From Pyrocephalus nanus (lineage: Eukaryota; Chordata; Aves; Passeriformes; Tyrannidae): a stretch of 64,000 nt of DNA. Positions 50,690 through 62,231 of this stretch are shown in pieces (positions within the stretch are counted from its first letter, which is position 1; each line of letters opens with the position of its first letter). The position numbers were made by a program, and so were the translations under genes. Under the pieces are notes generated by a model. It saw only the letters and a list, made by a program, of their open reading frames with translations, had not been told where the DNA came from and searched no databases. The DNA is taken from assembly GCA_038380795.1 (NCBI GenBank), contig CM076275.1, positions 4,218,501 to 4,282,500 of the forward strand, written 5' to 3'.

Positions 50690-50935
50690 GAGGAAGGTTG
50701 TAGCCAGGTCGGGGTCAGTCTCTTCTCCCAGGTGACAAGTGACAGGATGAGAGGAAACAGCCTCAAGGGGAGGTTTGGGTTGGATTTTAGGGAAAATTTC
50801 TAAATGGAAAGGGTTGTCAAGCATAGGAGCAGGCTGGCCAGGGAAGTAGTTGAGTCACCATCCCTGGAGGGATTTAAAAGACATGTAGATGTAGCACTTG
50901 GGAATGTGGTGGGCTTGGCAGTGCTGGGTTAATGG
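50690..50935 (+). mobile_element. CR1 LINE 3'-end fragment
   Basis: The stretch matches the CR1 3' part: TCTCTTCTCCCAGGTGACAA, GAGAGGAAACAGCCTCAAG, GTTGAGTCACCATCCCTGGA and GACATGTAGATGTAGCACTT occur in the canonical order. It is diverged and 5'-truncated, and lacks the terminal ATTCTATGA-type repeats. Confidence 0.88.
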
Positions 50936-52719
50936 CTGGACAGTTTTCCAGTGAATAAAAGCAACTAAATGCAGTAAAAAGTCTACACCAATTGCCAGTG
51001 AGAGATGACAGAGTCCAACATGTTTCAAAGTGCTGTTTGATTTTGGTGAATTTATGTATTTTCATTCCCTTTGCAGTGTTTTAAGGCAATGTGTGAGATC
51101 TGAAGGTTTATCCTGCCTTAGCTGCCCTCTGAGGGGCTGTACCCCTGTGTTAGCAGGGGCTACTCCTGCAAATGCTTGCATGTAGTAAACTAGAAATATT
51201 TCTGGTGTAAATTTAGCTAACAGACTACAGAAAGGGCTGGGATTACTCCATGTAACATTTTTTCCCTTAGGTAGAACTGTTCATCCAGGGACCAGTGAGG
51301 AAAGGAGGGAGATAAACAAAGGGTAGAAATTTTGGTCTTGGCTCACGACAGCCAACAGGAAATTTTCCATTGACTCCACTGGAATTTCACTGGGAAAACA
51401 TAATCAGGAGTACAAAATATGAAAATACCACGTGTGCATGTGGAACAGATTGTCTTCCCTGAGACCTGCCCTAACCCAGTGAGGCACTGCAGGCAGGAGG
51501 GCGAGTGTCTGACCTTCAGCACCCAACATGGGGATTCACATTCCACTGAACTGAGTTTGCATTTTTGCAGGGTCCAGCCCCGAGTCTTTGGCATGGCTGT
51601 ACAATTTAATTAAGCTTTCACATTTGATGGTGTGAAAACTGCGGTTTCAACCAGTTACATCATCCTCAGCAGTCGGCAAAGCCTTTTCGTTGCATTTGTC
51701 CATGTATTACTCATGTCCTGCAGGAACTCGTGAAATGAATAAAGAGGAAGAACCACCTGGCACTGCAACACAGTTTTGCCTCTTCTACCTCTGTGGTTCT
51801 TTGCAGGTTCTATGACAATATTTTTCTATATAATTATTTTTTTCTTACAGGTTTGGCTAATCTTACAAATCTTTCTCTAAGTAAGAATTCTTCCCATTCT
51901 ACAGAAAGCAGAAATAACTCAAAAAGCCAGCAAGCTGCTGAAGGTCCTGGGTGTCTGGATGGCAGAGCAGGTCACACCTGCAGCCCCCAGCTCAGAATGC
52001 AGGGTTGGTTCTGCTCCCTCATGTCCTGCAGGTGAGAATCCATCACATCCCATCAGCTGAGGGAGCTTAGCAAGGGGGCAACTGCTCTGAATTCAGGTAG
52101 ATCAAATGGTCTGAGGAGGGGACAGAGCCATGGCCATGCCCTGCCCAGAGTTCTCTCCACAGCAGACTGAGCAATCTGCCTTCCAGTCTGTCAGGTGGGT
52201 TGATTCCCTCCTGTCCCCAGTAAAAGGAATACATGCAGTGCTGTGCTTTGTGTTCACAGCGATTTTAAAAACACTGTACTGCTGGCCTAGAACACTCTGT
52301 ACAAGGTTCTGAGGGCAGTGACTTCTAAACTATATCTACAAAGGCCCTGATCCATAAAAATCCCTAAGTCTGTGTCGTCTGCTGAAGTACAATGGAGCTG
52401 AAAGACCTCGGGAGCTCCTGTGGGTCAGGAGGTGAGTGCTGGTACCAAGAGCAGTAAAATCTTTTATTGTGATCCAAGCAAGAATCACTCCTCAAAAAAA
52501 AAAAAAAAAAAAAGTGACAAAGTGCTGTAAATGCAGTGTTTTATACTGTTGGTGGGAAAGGAAAGAATTCTATAAATGCTAATTACATTGTTCAGTCTTA
52601 ATTTTGAAATAAAATTTCTTGAATTACAGAATATTAAAAGCAACAGAATTTGGTGAGGTGGTTTGGGAAGGGCTGTTTCCTTGGAAATTTTGGCAGCAAA
52701 TGCCAAAATGAATGACTTC
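50936..52719. other. Intergenic, unassigned
   Basis: Non-coding DNA between two CR1 copies. It includes a 20-base poly-A run at 52,494-52,513. A 30-base acceptor-donor pair at 51,851-51,880 reads GLANLTNLSL in one frame, which looks like a leucine-rich repeat but is too short to support as an exon. Confidence 0.5.
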
Positions 52720-52964
52720 AAACTGTCAGAGGGCAGGGTTAGATTGGATATTAGGAAGAAATTCTTCCCTGTGAGGGTGGGGAGGCCCTGGCACAGGTTG
52801 TCCAGAGAAGCTGTGGCTGCCCCATCCCTGGGGGTGTTCAAGGCCAGGTTGGACAGGGCTTGGAGCAAGCTGGGATAGTGGAAGGTGTCCCTGCCCATGG
52901 CAGGGGGTGGAATGAGATGATCTTTAAGGTCCCTTCCAACCCAAACCATTCTACAACACTATGA
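52720..52964 (+). mobile_element. CR1 LINE 3' end with terminal repeat
   Basis: This is the best preserved CR1 3' terminus in the window: AGATTGGATATTAGGAAGAA, then GGCACAGGTTGTCCAGAGAA, CATCCCTGGGGGTGTTCAAG, GATGATCTTTAAGGTCCC and a closing ATTCTACAACACTATGA that approximates the CR1 octamer repeats. The short overlapping open frames on both strands are remnants. This variant resembles CR1 copies common in neoavian birds. Confidence 0.9.
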
Positions 52965-55900
52965 AAATTTTGAAGACATTGGGCAACACAAATTTCTGCC
53001 AATGGGGTGATACTTAAATGTTGACAAGTTTTCCTTTCTATCCCATATTGTTTGCAGTGCACTGGAGGAAGAAGGCCTTGTCTTTGAGCACAGAATCCAA
53101 AGCTTTGTGCTGCCTGCCTCAGATCACCAGGTAATTTTCCATTGCCAGCATTATCCTTAGCAAGACTTTTCTCTCAGAATCCTTTTGTTGAAGACAGTGA
53201 CATTTAATGAAGTGAACTGATGCCCTGAGCAGGCTGTACTGCCCTTGCTGTCACACGCAGTGCCTCGTGCCTTCTGGCCAATTGTGCCAGGAGCGCTTCT
53301 ACAGTGTCAGAAAAATGTGCAAGGACTACAGATGTTTGTCAGCATCTTTCCACTGATACAGAAAATTTTGGAAAGGATTACACTGGGCACTCCAGCCTCC
53401 ACCTCTTGCTTCCATGGCAGCTCCCACCTTGGATCAGCTGCTGTGTATCTGCCTGCCTGGAGGGTGAACTCTGTTTCACTGGGGATTTTACTCCTTTGCT
53501 TTTTTGTTGCAAGACCCAGTTTCTTCTGCCCTCTTTGGTGGCAGAAACCATCACTCCCATTATCCCCCCTACACTTCCCTACAATGCCACTAGTGCTGGC
53601 TTTTGGACTCAGCTATTCCCCCCGGGGTGTTTTTCTGGTTAACGCTATCGTACAGTTACATAATTAATTGGGTTAATTATGCTTAGAGAAGGGTTTCAGG
53701 GTGGAGACCAAACCAGCTCATCTGCAGCTGGTTTGTTGTGCAGTTCATTCTCTTCTTGAGAAATTGTTGATCTGAAGCTTAGAGGCGGCAGAGGAGGGAA
53801 ACTTCCATTTCCTACCTTTAAAATGACGAGGGGAGAGTTGTGCCATGTGCTGTAGCACCGATCAGTCATCACCGAGGACTTCTTAGAGCAGGCAACTCTT
53901 TATTATTCAAAGAAAGAGAAGACACTTTGCAATAGATCCTGCTATTTGCTTGTTGCTATAAAAAGACTGGGAAGGGGAGGTGGGGGGGAATCTGTTCTAA
54001 ATCCAGCTGGTACCAGCTCAGCCCTTCAGGGAAGCGCAACGCTTAATTTCTCTTGTATTTCTTTGACCCAGTTAGCATTGCACAAATGTTCCTGATCACA
54101 GGACTGTCTAATCCTCTCTTGAATCCTGCTAAATTTTATCTTGTTGACATCCTGCAGCAATTAATTCCAGGAGCTGACCCTGCACAGCAAGAAGGCTGTT
54201 TTTCTTTCCCCGTCTGTGCATCCTTGTTCCAACAAACCAGGTTGGTGCAGAGGCAGCACAGAGCCGGTGTCCAAGGCAGGGATGTCACCATCCCTTCAGG
54301 ACTGGGAGCAGCCCAACACCTCTGGCATAAACCATTTTCTCTCCTACACACTTGCCATCAAGGAAGAAATAACAAAGCATTCAGCTAAGCTCAGCTGACT
54401 TGCAAATGTCATATTCCAGCAGCAGATGAGATGTGGCAGTGTCCCTGCTGGCCAATTCTGCTCTCCCTGTGCGTGACCACCCGCTCTGCAGAGCAGAGAC
54501 TCGCTGATCCCCAGGGGAAAAGCCACTGCAGGTGTGTGAGGCACAGGCAGATAAAGCTTTGTGGTTTACACACAGCTTTTGCTAAGCTCAGCTGGCTGAT
54601 GGGCTTTCAGCTAGACTGACTTAAAAGCAAAGATGAGAAATGGTTGACAAACTGCTAATACGCACAAATAAATAAACTAATAATTTGATTTCCCTCCTCA
54701 GCTGCCATTAGAAATCTGTGCTTTAAATGCAGCAGAAAATTATTCCCATTACCAGCCCATTCCAAAGCACTTAAAGGCTCCCTTTGATTTTAAATGGCAT
54801 TTGGTCAAATTTTATGTAGCAACTAGCTGGTATTCTAAAAATGTCCAGTTTTTCTACAGCTCCTCACAACAGTCCTCGGAAGTGTTGCCTCCAGGACCAT
54901 TAATTCCAGGAAGGCTGCAATTGCCAGGAACAATATCTCTGTATTTACACAACATGCATTTTGCATCAGCTCTAACTCGTGTCAGGCAAATTGGATTATA
55001 TTGAGAATCCCAGAGCATGGGGAAAGACCACGAGCTCATGATGTGGTGCTTCAGGGGTCATCCCTGCTGTCAATTGTGGCCCACATAAGTGGTGCCAGCC
55101 ACAGGAACACGAATGGGCTCTGGTGAGCAAGGCAAAGAGCTGTGCTTTAATGCTCTGACTCCTCAAACACCAGCAGAAAAGCTTTCAGCCATCATTTCAG
55201 GTCTCTCTTCAGCCCATGGTTACAGCTGCAAATCCAAAATTCAGACCCCCTTGCCATTAATCACGTTGCTGATGGGACAGTTGAGGTTTCATTCAAAGCT
55301 GAGGGATTCCTGCTTAGTCACTAAATGCAGTTAAATTTCATTCTACACCATTTATCATTACTCTCCACTAAGGAAGGCTAAAGTTAATTAAAATATGCCC
55401 TCAATGAGCAATTAGGACCAAATGCAGGCACTTCAGGTTGGGGGAAATCCTGAAGCACCACACACAAAGCCCCTGCTTTAAGCAGAGGGATTCTGTGTTC
55501 TGCCTTGGGCTCCGGTCTGGTGCCCTTAAAAAGTGGGGGTTTTCTTTAGACCTTTAAGATTTGGATTTTTTTCTTGGATCAAAAACAGCTGCTTTAATCC
55601 TAACTTCAGAGTTAAAGACCTTTTTAAAAACAGGTTTCTCTAACCTTGCTTACACCCCCCTGCACCTCCCTGTTTGTGTGCAGCCCCTCCATCTGCTCCA
55701 TCTCGTCTCTGCTCGTTACAGTCCCTCGCTGAGAGAGCCCCATTTCTGACCTACCCCTGTCTGGAATCACACTGTTTCTGATCCCCTGTGTTTCTGGCTG
55801 TCCATGTGGGCACAGGAAGGCCCCTCCTGGAGTGGGTGAGGGTCTCTGTGCCCTGGCTGCTGTAGGAGTTTCTGAGTTGCTTCTGCAGTGCACAGGTCTG

Positions 55901-57640
55901 ATCCCTGGATCCCGTCAGCAGGGATTGTGGAGCTGTTGCTTCCTTGCCTTTGGTTTGAGCTGATGGGTATCTTTGCAATTTAAAAGACAAGAATCTGAGG
56001 AAAGAGTGGGACAGCTTTGTTTCTACCTCGCCAGCTCTGGTTTGTAAATTCTGGTCATGATTTTCCGTGTCCAGACGCATTTGCTGTTTGCAGCATGAAG
56101 GGGCTGCACGATCGTGCAAGCAGAACTGCACGTTAGCCCACAGTTTGCTTGGGAGCTGGTTGTGAAGGCTGAGACTGGAAGCTGCCGGTGGGATTTGGAT
56201 GCCAATTCCCCATTCAAATTAATCCAAATCCCCTCAGCAGTTCTGATGATCTCAATAAATGAGATTTTTCTGCCAGTGACTTCAAATGCAGAGCCTGCCA
56301 TGAGATTGGCTGCGGAAGCAGCGCGGCTTTTATCTCACTCTGTGACCTAAATTCCCAGATAAGGTTTTCTTTCTTGTCTGGGAGCACTTCTGAACAGGCA
56401 GGAGGTTTATCCTGACCAGTGATTCCTCAGGGGCTGTTCTGTGCAGAGGAAAAAAGGGGGAGCATTTCTGATGGCCCAGGTGCGTGTCCATGGGCTGGTA
56501 CGGTCACCAAAGGGGAGAAAGGTGCTGTATAACTACAGGCCACGTTATCCCATCCAACAGCAGCCTGTTTATTTTCCTTTAGTAGGTCTGCAGGATCCCT
56601 CAGCAGCTCTCAGTTGGATTCTGGAGAGCCCTTGGTGGCCCAGGAGCAGAGGGGCTGTTACAGTGGGGTGAGGGGGCTGCCCCACACTGAACCAGCCTGA
56701 GGTGCATCTGCAGCAGGTGGGTGATGCTGTGCAGCTGCAAACCTGACTTACCAGGGAACTGGTGCATATTTAACTGCACAGTGATTTCATAGGGACTGAA
56801 GTCCTCATTTCCAACGAAGCTGGCGGTGAAAAAGGTGAGGACTTGTGCTTTTCAAAACAGGATTTATCTAAACCTGAAGGGTACCTGAAGCAAATGGAAA
56901 CAACCCTCCCCATGTGCTCCTCTGTCCTGTGTTAAACTGGGTTTCCTTTTCTTACCCATCACAGCCTTCATTGAACAGCTGGAATCCCTCAGCCTGGGGC
57001 TCCTGGTCCCTGGAAACCCTCATCCCCTTCCTCCTGGGAGCTGCCCTGCTGGCTCACCAGCACCACCAGTCCCACGTTTTCCCCATCTAACCCCAATGCT
57101 TTGCCACTCCCATGACCCCAACTTTGCCTGTGTCTCTGTCCTGATCTTTGCTGCATCCCACCAGCTTTGGGGTCCTCTTGCAAAACCCAGTTGCTTGAGT
57201 AGAACCTGTTTTCACTAAACTAAAACCAAGCTCCAGGGTGAGCCAGTTCACTCCAAAGCTTCATTTCTGCAAACCCTGCTGCACCTTTCAGAGCTGGCTC
57301 TGATGTGACCTGGTAGGGTGAGGAGGTGTTTCTGTGGCAAGTCACAGCCCATGTGCCGTGGACCAGAATGAAAATAATACCCCATGGAACACAGTAATGG
57401 AAACAACAATTGGATGGAAGGATTTTATTTGTTTCTTCTGTCAAAAGCAGTGATACATGCAGTTGGCACAAGACTTGCTAGGCATTAGTGTCTCAAATAT
57501 TCACATGGAGGAAATTTAAATGGCAGCAGAGCAATGAGGACAAGCATCACTTAAACCCCAGTGTTTACCTGAGAAGGGAGGGGCAGGTGTGGAGGAGGCA
57601 GAGTGGGCTGGCACCTCCCGGCTTCAACTCTTTCCATCAG
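52965..57640. other. Intergenic, unassigned, moderately G+C-rich
   Basis: No recognisable gene. At 53,058-53,130 a stretch is flanked by a good acceptor (TTGTTTGCAG) and donor (CAG then GTAATT) and reads ALEEEGLVFEHRIQSFVLP in one of its open phases, so it is listed as a candidate exon in the findings. The rest contains short open frames in all phases without motifs. Confidence 0.45.
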
Positions 57641-57653
57641 CTTTAATAAATGC

Positions 57654-58720
57654 AGGATCCACCTTCACTTTTGTTCTTGCTGTGTGGTTCGTTCAAGAAC
57701 AAAGCTGGGAAGCAGTTCAGCTCCGTAGTGCTAATGAGTTTCAACAGGAGAAAAAATTATTTGAGGTAAGAGATGTGAGGATGAGAAGCTCAGACACTCT
57801 CACCTTTTGATCCTTGAGCGTATTTACACTCTTGTTGGTACTGAGCAGAAGTTGCCTTCTGATTTAATCTGCTCGAGGGTGGTCTGGAAATCACTTGTGA
57901 GTATTTTTATAATTGCAGTTTTCCAATGCTATTTCTCATCTTAGCTGCTGTTGAGCAAACAGCCTGGTCCCTGCGCTCTCCACTGTGCCAAAACATTTGT
58001 TCCTAGTAGTAGTAATAATTAGGCTGCTATTGCTTTGCAGTTTTCTCACCTACTTCTCTTGGCTGGCTATGAGAGAGTGTGGCACCAGACACAGGTATGT
58101 GAGTTTGCTCTGACCACAGGAGGAAGTGCCAAGGACAGGCAGTGTCTCTGGATGGAGAAATCTCTGTGTGGCAGTGAGGGATGCCCAGGGTGTGTGCCTC
58201 ACAGCAGTGCAGGAATGCTTCTTGTACCACAGACATCCCATGTAGCAATAACCCCAACTGAACTGTTTTATGTATGTTCTGTGCTCGATGTTTGTAACAT
58301 GCACTTTTGTTTTCCCCAGGTTTCAATCTTGCAGCACCGGGCAAAGCACAGACAGCACCATCAGCGTGGTCAGGTAGGCGAGAATACAGAAGCACAGATA
58401 TGTAGGGAAACACAGGAATTATTATTTTACATTCAGGTCCTGTGGGCACCAGCCCAGCGTGCCCAGCTGCCCCTCAGCCAAAGCTGCCCTTCTGAGCCTG
58501 CAGAGATGTGTGCAAGCTCATGGGGCTCCTCCTGCAAATTCCACTGGTGCCCATGGTGTGCAGCCTGGCTGTGACAGTGCAGAAACCAGCATGATCCCTA
58601 TTTCTTTGCAGCTGGCTCCAGAACAGCCACAGCACTGGCATGGCAATGCCCACCCAGGGCTCCCAGCTCTCCTCATGCCAGGGGTAGTTCAAGGAGTAAG
58701 GGGAACAGAGTTGTGCCAGG
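57654..58720 (+). other. Cluster of candidate plus-strand exons, unassigned
   Basis: Four stretches are bounded by acceptor and donor consensus and stay open in compatible phase: about 57,654-57,766, 58,041-58,094, 58,320-58,373 and 58,612-58,719. The two middle ones are both 54 bases (18 codons). The conceptual product begins with a charged, helix-like part (EQSWEAVQLRSANEFQQEKK) and ends Pro/His-rich; I recognise no family. Such matches can arise by chance in DNA of this length, and a non-coding transcript is equally possible. Confidence 0.2.
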
Positions 58721-59365
58721 GTAAGCAACGGGAAAATCCCCACCCAAGGACTTGTAATATTCTCCATGTTCCCCTCCAGAAAATCCTCTTAACAGACTTC
58801 TTATGATTTTTAAGGAATATTTCTTTATGCTACTGTGCTAACAGATGACTCTCCAGTGGGGCCCTGGTGCTGACACAGGGATCTATGATGGGTCTCCCAG
58901 TAAATGTGTGTGTCAGAGAGAGCACATTTCGTACTGTCCGAGCATCAGCCAAAATGTTCCTTTCTGGATAACTGTACCCAAGCGTGAGCAACATCTGGCT
59001 GCTTGGCACTGGCTGGAAAACACTGGTATTTCCATGTTCCCACAGATCACTTCTTCTCCAGCACAGATGGGGTTTGTGCTCTCTCCAGCTTTTCTTCATG
59101 CTCAGGGCAGTTCTAAGCAGTAGGTGGGAGGAGATGCTTTATGAACTGTTGCCTTTCCAAAATGAGAACTGATTGCTGTTTCCTTAGCAGATGAGACTCT
59201 GAATTGTCCCTTTGCCCACAGATGAGGGATATGATGGGTCACAATAGTCTGCCTGACTTGCATGCATGTTCAAGCCATGTTTTCTGTGTGAAGACTCCAG
59301 GGAGAGCTGCTAGAGCACAGGGTGGTTACATCTTGTGAATAAAATTATCCTGAGCAGCTGCTTCT
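58721..59365. other. Region downstream of the DEPP-like gene, possible 3' UTR on minus strand
   Basis: The minus-strand mRNA of the DEPP-like gene must end here or further left. I see no perfect minus-strand AATAAA in this interval (the nearest clear TTTATT on the plus strand is near 57.42 kb), so the 3' end is unresolved. Confidence 0.4.
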
Positions 59366-60358
59366 TCACACTTCAGCAATGGCTGGGAGCAAACAAGCTT
59401 TTATCTTTGCTTCTTTCCAGATGCATCTGTGCTCTGAAATCCAGTTATGGATTGTGGCTTTTTTAGGTACCTGGAAAGACTCGAAGTATCTCTGCTTAGT
59501 GGAGACATCACCCATCACATTTTTGTTGAAGTGAGAAGTTTCTCTCCCTTCTTTTTCCCCTATGCCTGCAGTATTGAACAAACTCTGCTTTCTTACAGAG
59601 CAGTGCAGGGCTGGGTTTCCTACCGGCTTCCCTCTGGCTGAGGATGCTGATAGCTCCTCAGTGTCAATGGACACAGGGCCATTTTCTTTCTGACTGTGGT
59701 TACTCCCTAAAACTGTTCCCTCATCCCTTCTGAGATACCTCAGCTCTGAGCAGAACGCTTCTTTCTGAACTGGTCTTGGGGAGGGAAGCCTTGGAAAACT
59801 GAACACTCGTGGAAAACTGGGTTTCCCTGTTGCTTTTTCTTTCAGGGTTGTGGGATGAAGGTCACCATTTGGGGCAGAAGAATTGCACTGTGAGTGACCA
59901 GTGCTGGCACTTTTACCATACAAAGAAGCCTTGGAGGAGCAAAGATTTCCTGCACAGGTGTAAATCTGTTCCAGGGGGTCCTCTCTAGACCAGAAGTCGG
60001 CTTCTGCAGGTGGGACTTTTCCCAGTGGCACCACATTTGAAATGAAATTGGTCAGTTTGCATTTTGACCTTTCCTGCTGTGTCCCCGCAAGGGGTGGGGA
60101 ACATGACACGTCTTCAAGGGTCTTCAGGGTCTTCCTGTCCTGAACCTTATTTCTGCTTTCAGGAAGGGCTGGGAAGGTGGGTCTGGCAAGGTGGCAGATG
60201 GATTGAATGTAGTCATCACTGGAGTACAAGTCTGGGCTGGCTGTGGTGCTTCCAGTGCGCTGCTTTGGGTTGTTGGTTGGATCTTCCATCGCTTCCTCGT
60301 GGGTTTCACGGATGGTTGGGAGAGGCTTTGAAAGACTCAACCTGATCCGTGGTGCCAT
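59366..60358 (-). CDS. DEPP-family protein (DEPP1-like), 330 aa, single coding exon
   Basis: An uninterrupted 330-codon frame starts at ATG in a good context (CCATGG), two bases inside a strong splice acceptor (CTCTTTACAG). Four blocks agree, in order and spacing, with the DEPP (C10orf10, decidual protein induced by progesterone) family as I know it: LPTIRETHEE at 13-22 (human LPTIRET), SDDYIQSICHLARPT at 47-61 (human DDYVRSISRLAQPT), EDPLEQIY at 126-133 (human DPLDWLF) and C-terminal LLPAIAEV (human LPVIHEL). A single coding exon after a non-coding first exon also fits DEPP1. No signal peptide or membrane segment is seen; the middle is Ser/Lys/Pro-rich and probably disordered. DEPP proteins are induced by progesterone, FOXO and fasting and are linked to oxidative stress and autophagy, with no known enzyme activity. 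It is longer than human DEPP1 (212 aa), and the location beside CNOT6 differs from human DEPP1 (chromosome 10), so I leave the symbol empty. The extra in-frame upstream codons lie in intron sequence. Confidence 0.8.
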   Translation of the reverse strand: MAPRIRLSLSKPLPTIRETHEEAMEDPTNNPKQRTGSTTASPDLYSSDDYIQSICHLARPTFPALPESRNKVQDRKTLKTLEDVSCSPPLAGTQQERSKCKLTNFISNVVPLGKVPPAEADFWSREDPLEQIYTCAGNLCSSKASLYGKSASTGHSQCNSSAPNGDLHPTTLKEKATGKPSFPRVFSFPRLPSPRPVQKEAFCSELRYLRRDEGTVLGSNHSQKENGPVSIDTEELSASSARGKPVGNPALHCSVRKQSLFNTAGIGEKEGRETSHFNKNVMGDVSTKQRYFESFQVPKKATIHNWISEHRCIWKEAKIKACLLPAIAEV

Positions 60359-60360
60359 GG

Positions 60361-62054
60361 CTGTAAAGAGCAGAGCAGGCATGATCAGCACGTGAAAACC
60401 AGCTGCATGAAAGAAATTCTGGGCTTATTTCTGTGAAGTCCACCCTACCTGAGCCACCTGATGCCTTCTTGTGGCAAGGAGTGCAGTTTACAAAAAAAGC
60501 GTTTTAAAAGTTTGCTGGCGGTGCTTTTATACTCAGGGCTTCATAAAGAGCTTCATAAATGTACAAAATACACCAAGTGATTAAGAACAGCAGCAAATAA
60601 AAGGCTCATTAAGGAGATCAGCAGTGATGCTCCCTCCTAAATGCAAGGGGGCACAGCTGTAGAGGTGTGGGGCAGGGGCACCAGCTCATCTCACTGCCCC
60701 TGTTGTAGCAGCAAGGCACAGAACTCCTCTCCTTATTTAACAACTCCTTTTCACTGCAAAAGGGCTCTGACTTCATCCTGTGTCCCAGCAGGCAAGAGCT
60801 GAACTGGACAGGAGAGGAGCTGACCTGCCCCTGTGGGGAGCACCATGTAAGTAAATCAACCTTATAGCTGGTCTGTTCTAGAAGCTGTGGGTGAGACTGT
60901 ACAAACATGGTCATTTTGTCTCTGCCAGGGGTTCCTAAACATAGTTATGGGTGGTAGATCTTTCCCTGTGTGCTTACATAGAGTCAAAGGGATTTAATTA
61001 ATGTCCTTTATATTTAAATAGTCATCCTCAACTTCTTTTAGGATGGATTTCCATCAAACTGCTCCCACTACTCAGTTAAGTAGATTGAATTACAAACGTT
61101 TCAGTATATTTTGAACTGCAGTGTTTTCTAACTGTACTGATTTTTTTTTTTCCTCCAAATGCTCTCCCTGAGCTTCGCTTATCTCCCCTTCTGGCAGAAA
61201 TGACCACATAGCCTGGATTAATTTTTTTTTTTTTTTTTTTACTGCTTCCCCCAATGAAATTTGTACGTGACTAATCTGCCGACACAATATAGCTTTGTTG
61301 TGTGATTAAACCCAAAAGTGCTTTGCTAGCTATTTTAATGCCTTGCTTGTCACTGCTGCAAATAAATCTGGCTTTGTTGAACCTCCCTGCAAAGCTGCAG
61401 ATCTTACAACAGAGTGCAAGTGAGCAGCTCGTGCCGAGCCCAGGGCAGAGCTCCAGAGTGCCCATCCCTCCCCTGGCTGATGCTGGCTCTTACTGGTTTT
61501 TCTCAGGTGCCACTGGTAAAATCAGCCAAGCTGGGATTTGCTGACCTGAGAGCAGGAGACGCTTGTTTTAAACCTTATGGCCTTTCTATTGTCCTTTTTG
61601 CTGCCTGCTCCTTTTTTCTTTATGCCTTAAGGAGAAGGTTTGTTCCTTTGCCTTCCTTCCCACCCCTTGTCTGAGCTCGGCAGCGTCAGGATCTGGGCCT
61701 GGTGCTGAGGAGAGTGGACAGATGCTCCTGATAAGGGGCACGGGCACGTTGTGATAAATCACCACTATAGCTAATCAGTAACTAAGTCCTGCCAACACGC
61801 CCTTCCTTTGGAAGGAAATTAAACTACCAATTTACAGTAAAACTCTTCCGATGGGATGGATTAGTTCCGGCTCGGATCCCCCCCCACCCTGGGCACTGGG
61901 CTGACATGGTCGAGGTCACCTTCCCACCAGCACTCCTGGAGAGCAGGACCCCCTCCCCTCCACCACGCCTTGAGCATCACTGGCTGCCAGCATCCCTGGT
62001 ATCCCCAGCGACACCCAGGACCCAACCCCAGCCCATGCGACCCCCTCCCCTTAC
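60361..62054 (-). other. Intron of the DEPP-like gene
   Basis: The proposed intron of about 1.7 kb lies between the consensus donor GTAAGG and the acceptor TTTACAG on the minus strand. It has two T runs on the plus strand near 61.14 and 61.22 kb and no other exon I can support. Confidence 0.55.
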
Positions 62055-62200
62055 CTGCGTGGCTTCGGGGCACGGGTGGCTGTTTGTCTCCCCTGGCTCC
62101 TCGGCTCTGCCCTGCTCTCTCCTCCCCGTTTTTCAGCACAGGAGATGTGCTGTCTAACACTAACCCATGCGCCAGCTCCCTGCCTCAGTCAGCTGATCCC
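62055..62200 (-). other. Proposed non-coding exon 1 of the DEPP-like gene
   Basis: It ends with an excellent donor on the minus strand (CGCAG then GTAAGGGG). The start is placed about 25-30 bases below a TATA-like box and is uncertain. When spliced to the coding exon it adds no in-frame ATG and only a two-codon upstream ORF (ATG GGT TAG), consistent with a leader exon. Confidence 0.5.
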
Positions 62201-62223
62201 GCTGCCTGTTTTGTTGCTGTTGC

Positions 62224-62231
62224 TAAATATA
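62224..62231 (-). promoter_or_regulatory. TATA-like element of the DEPP-like gene
   Basis: On the minus strand it reads TATATTTA, at the right distance upstream of the proposed exon 1. A TATA-type focused promoter would suit an inducible gene, in contrast to the CpG-island promoter of CNOT6. A local CpG-richer patch lies just upstream (62.24-62.35 kb). Confidence 0.4.

Noticed and set aside
58035..58574. 179-codon plus-strand frame read without splicing
   Set aside because: Its parts are better explained, if at all, as short exon-like segments; the unspliced frame has no domain.
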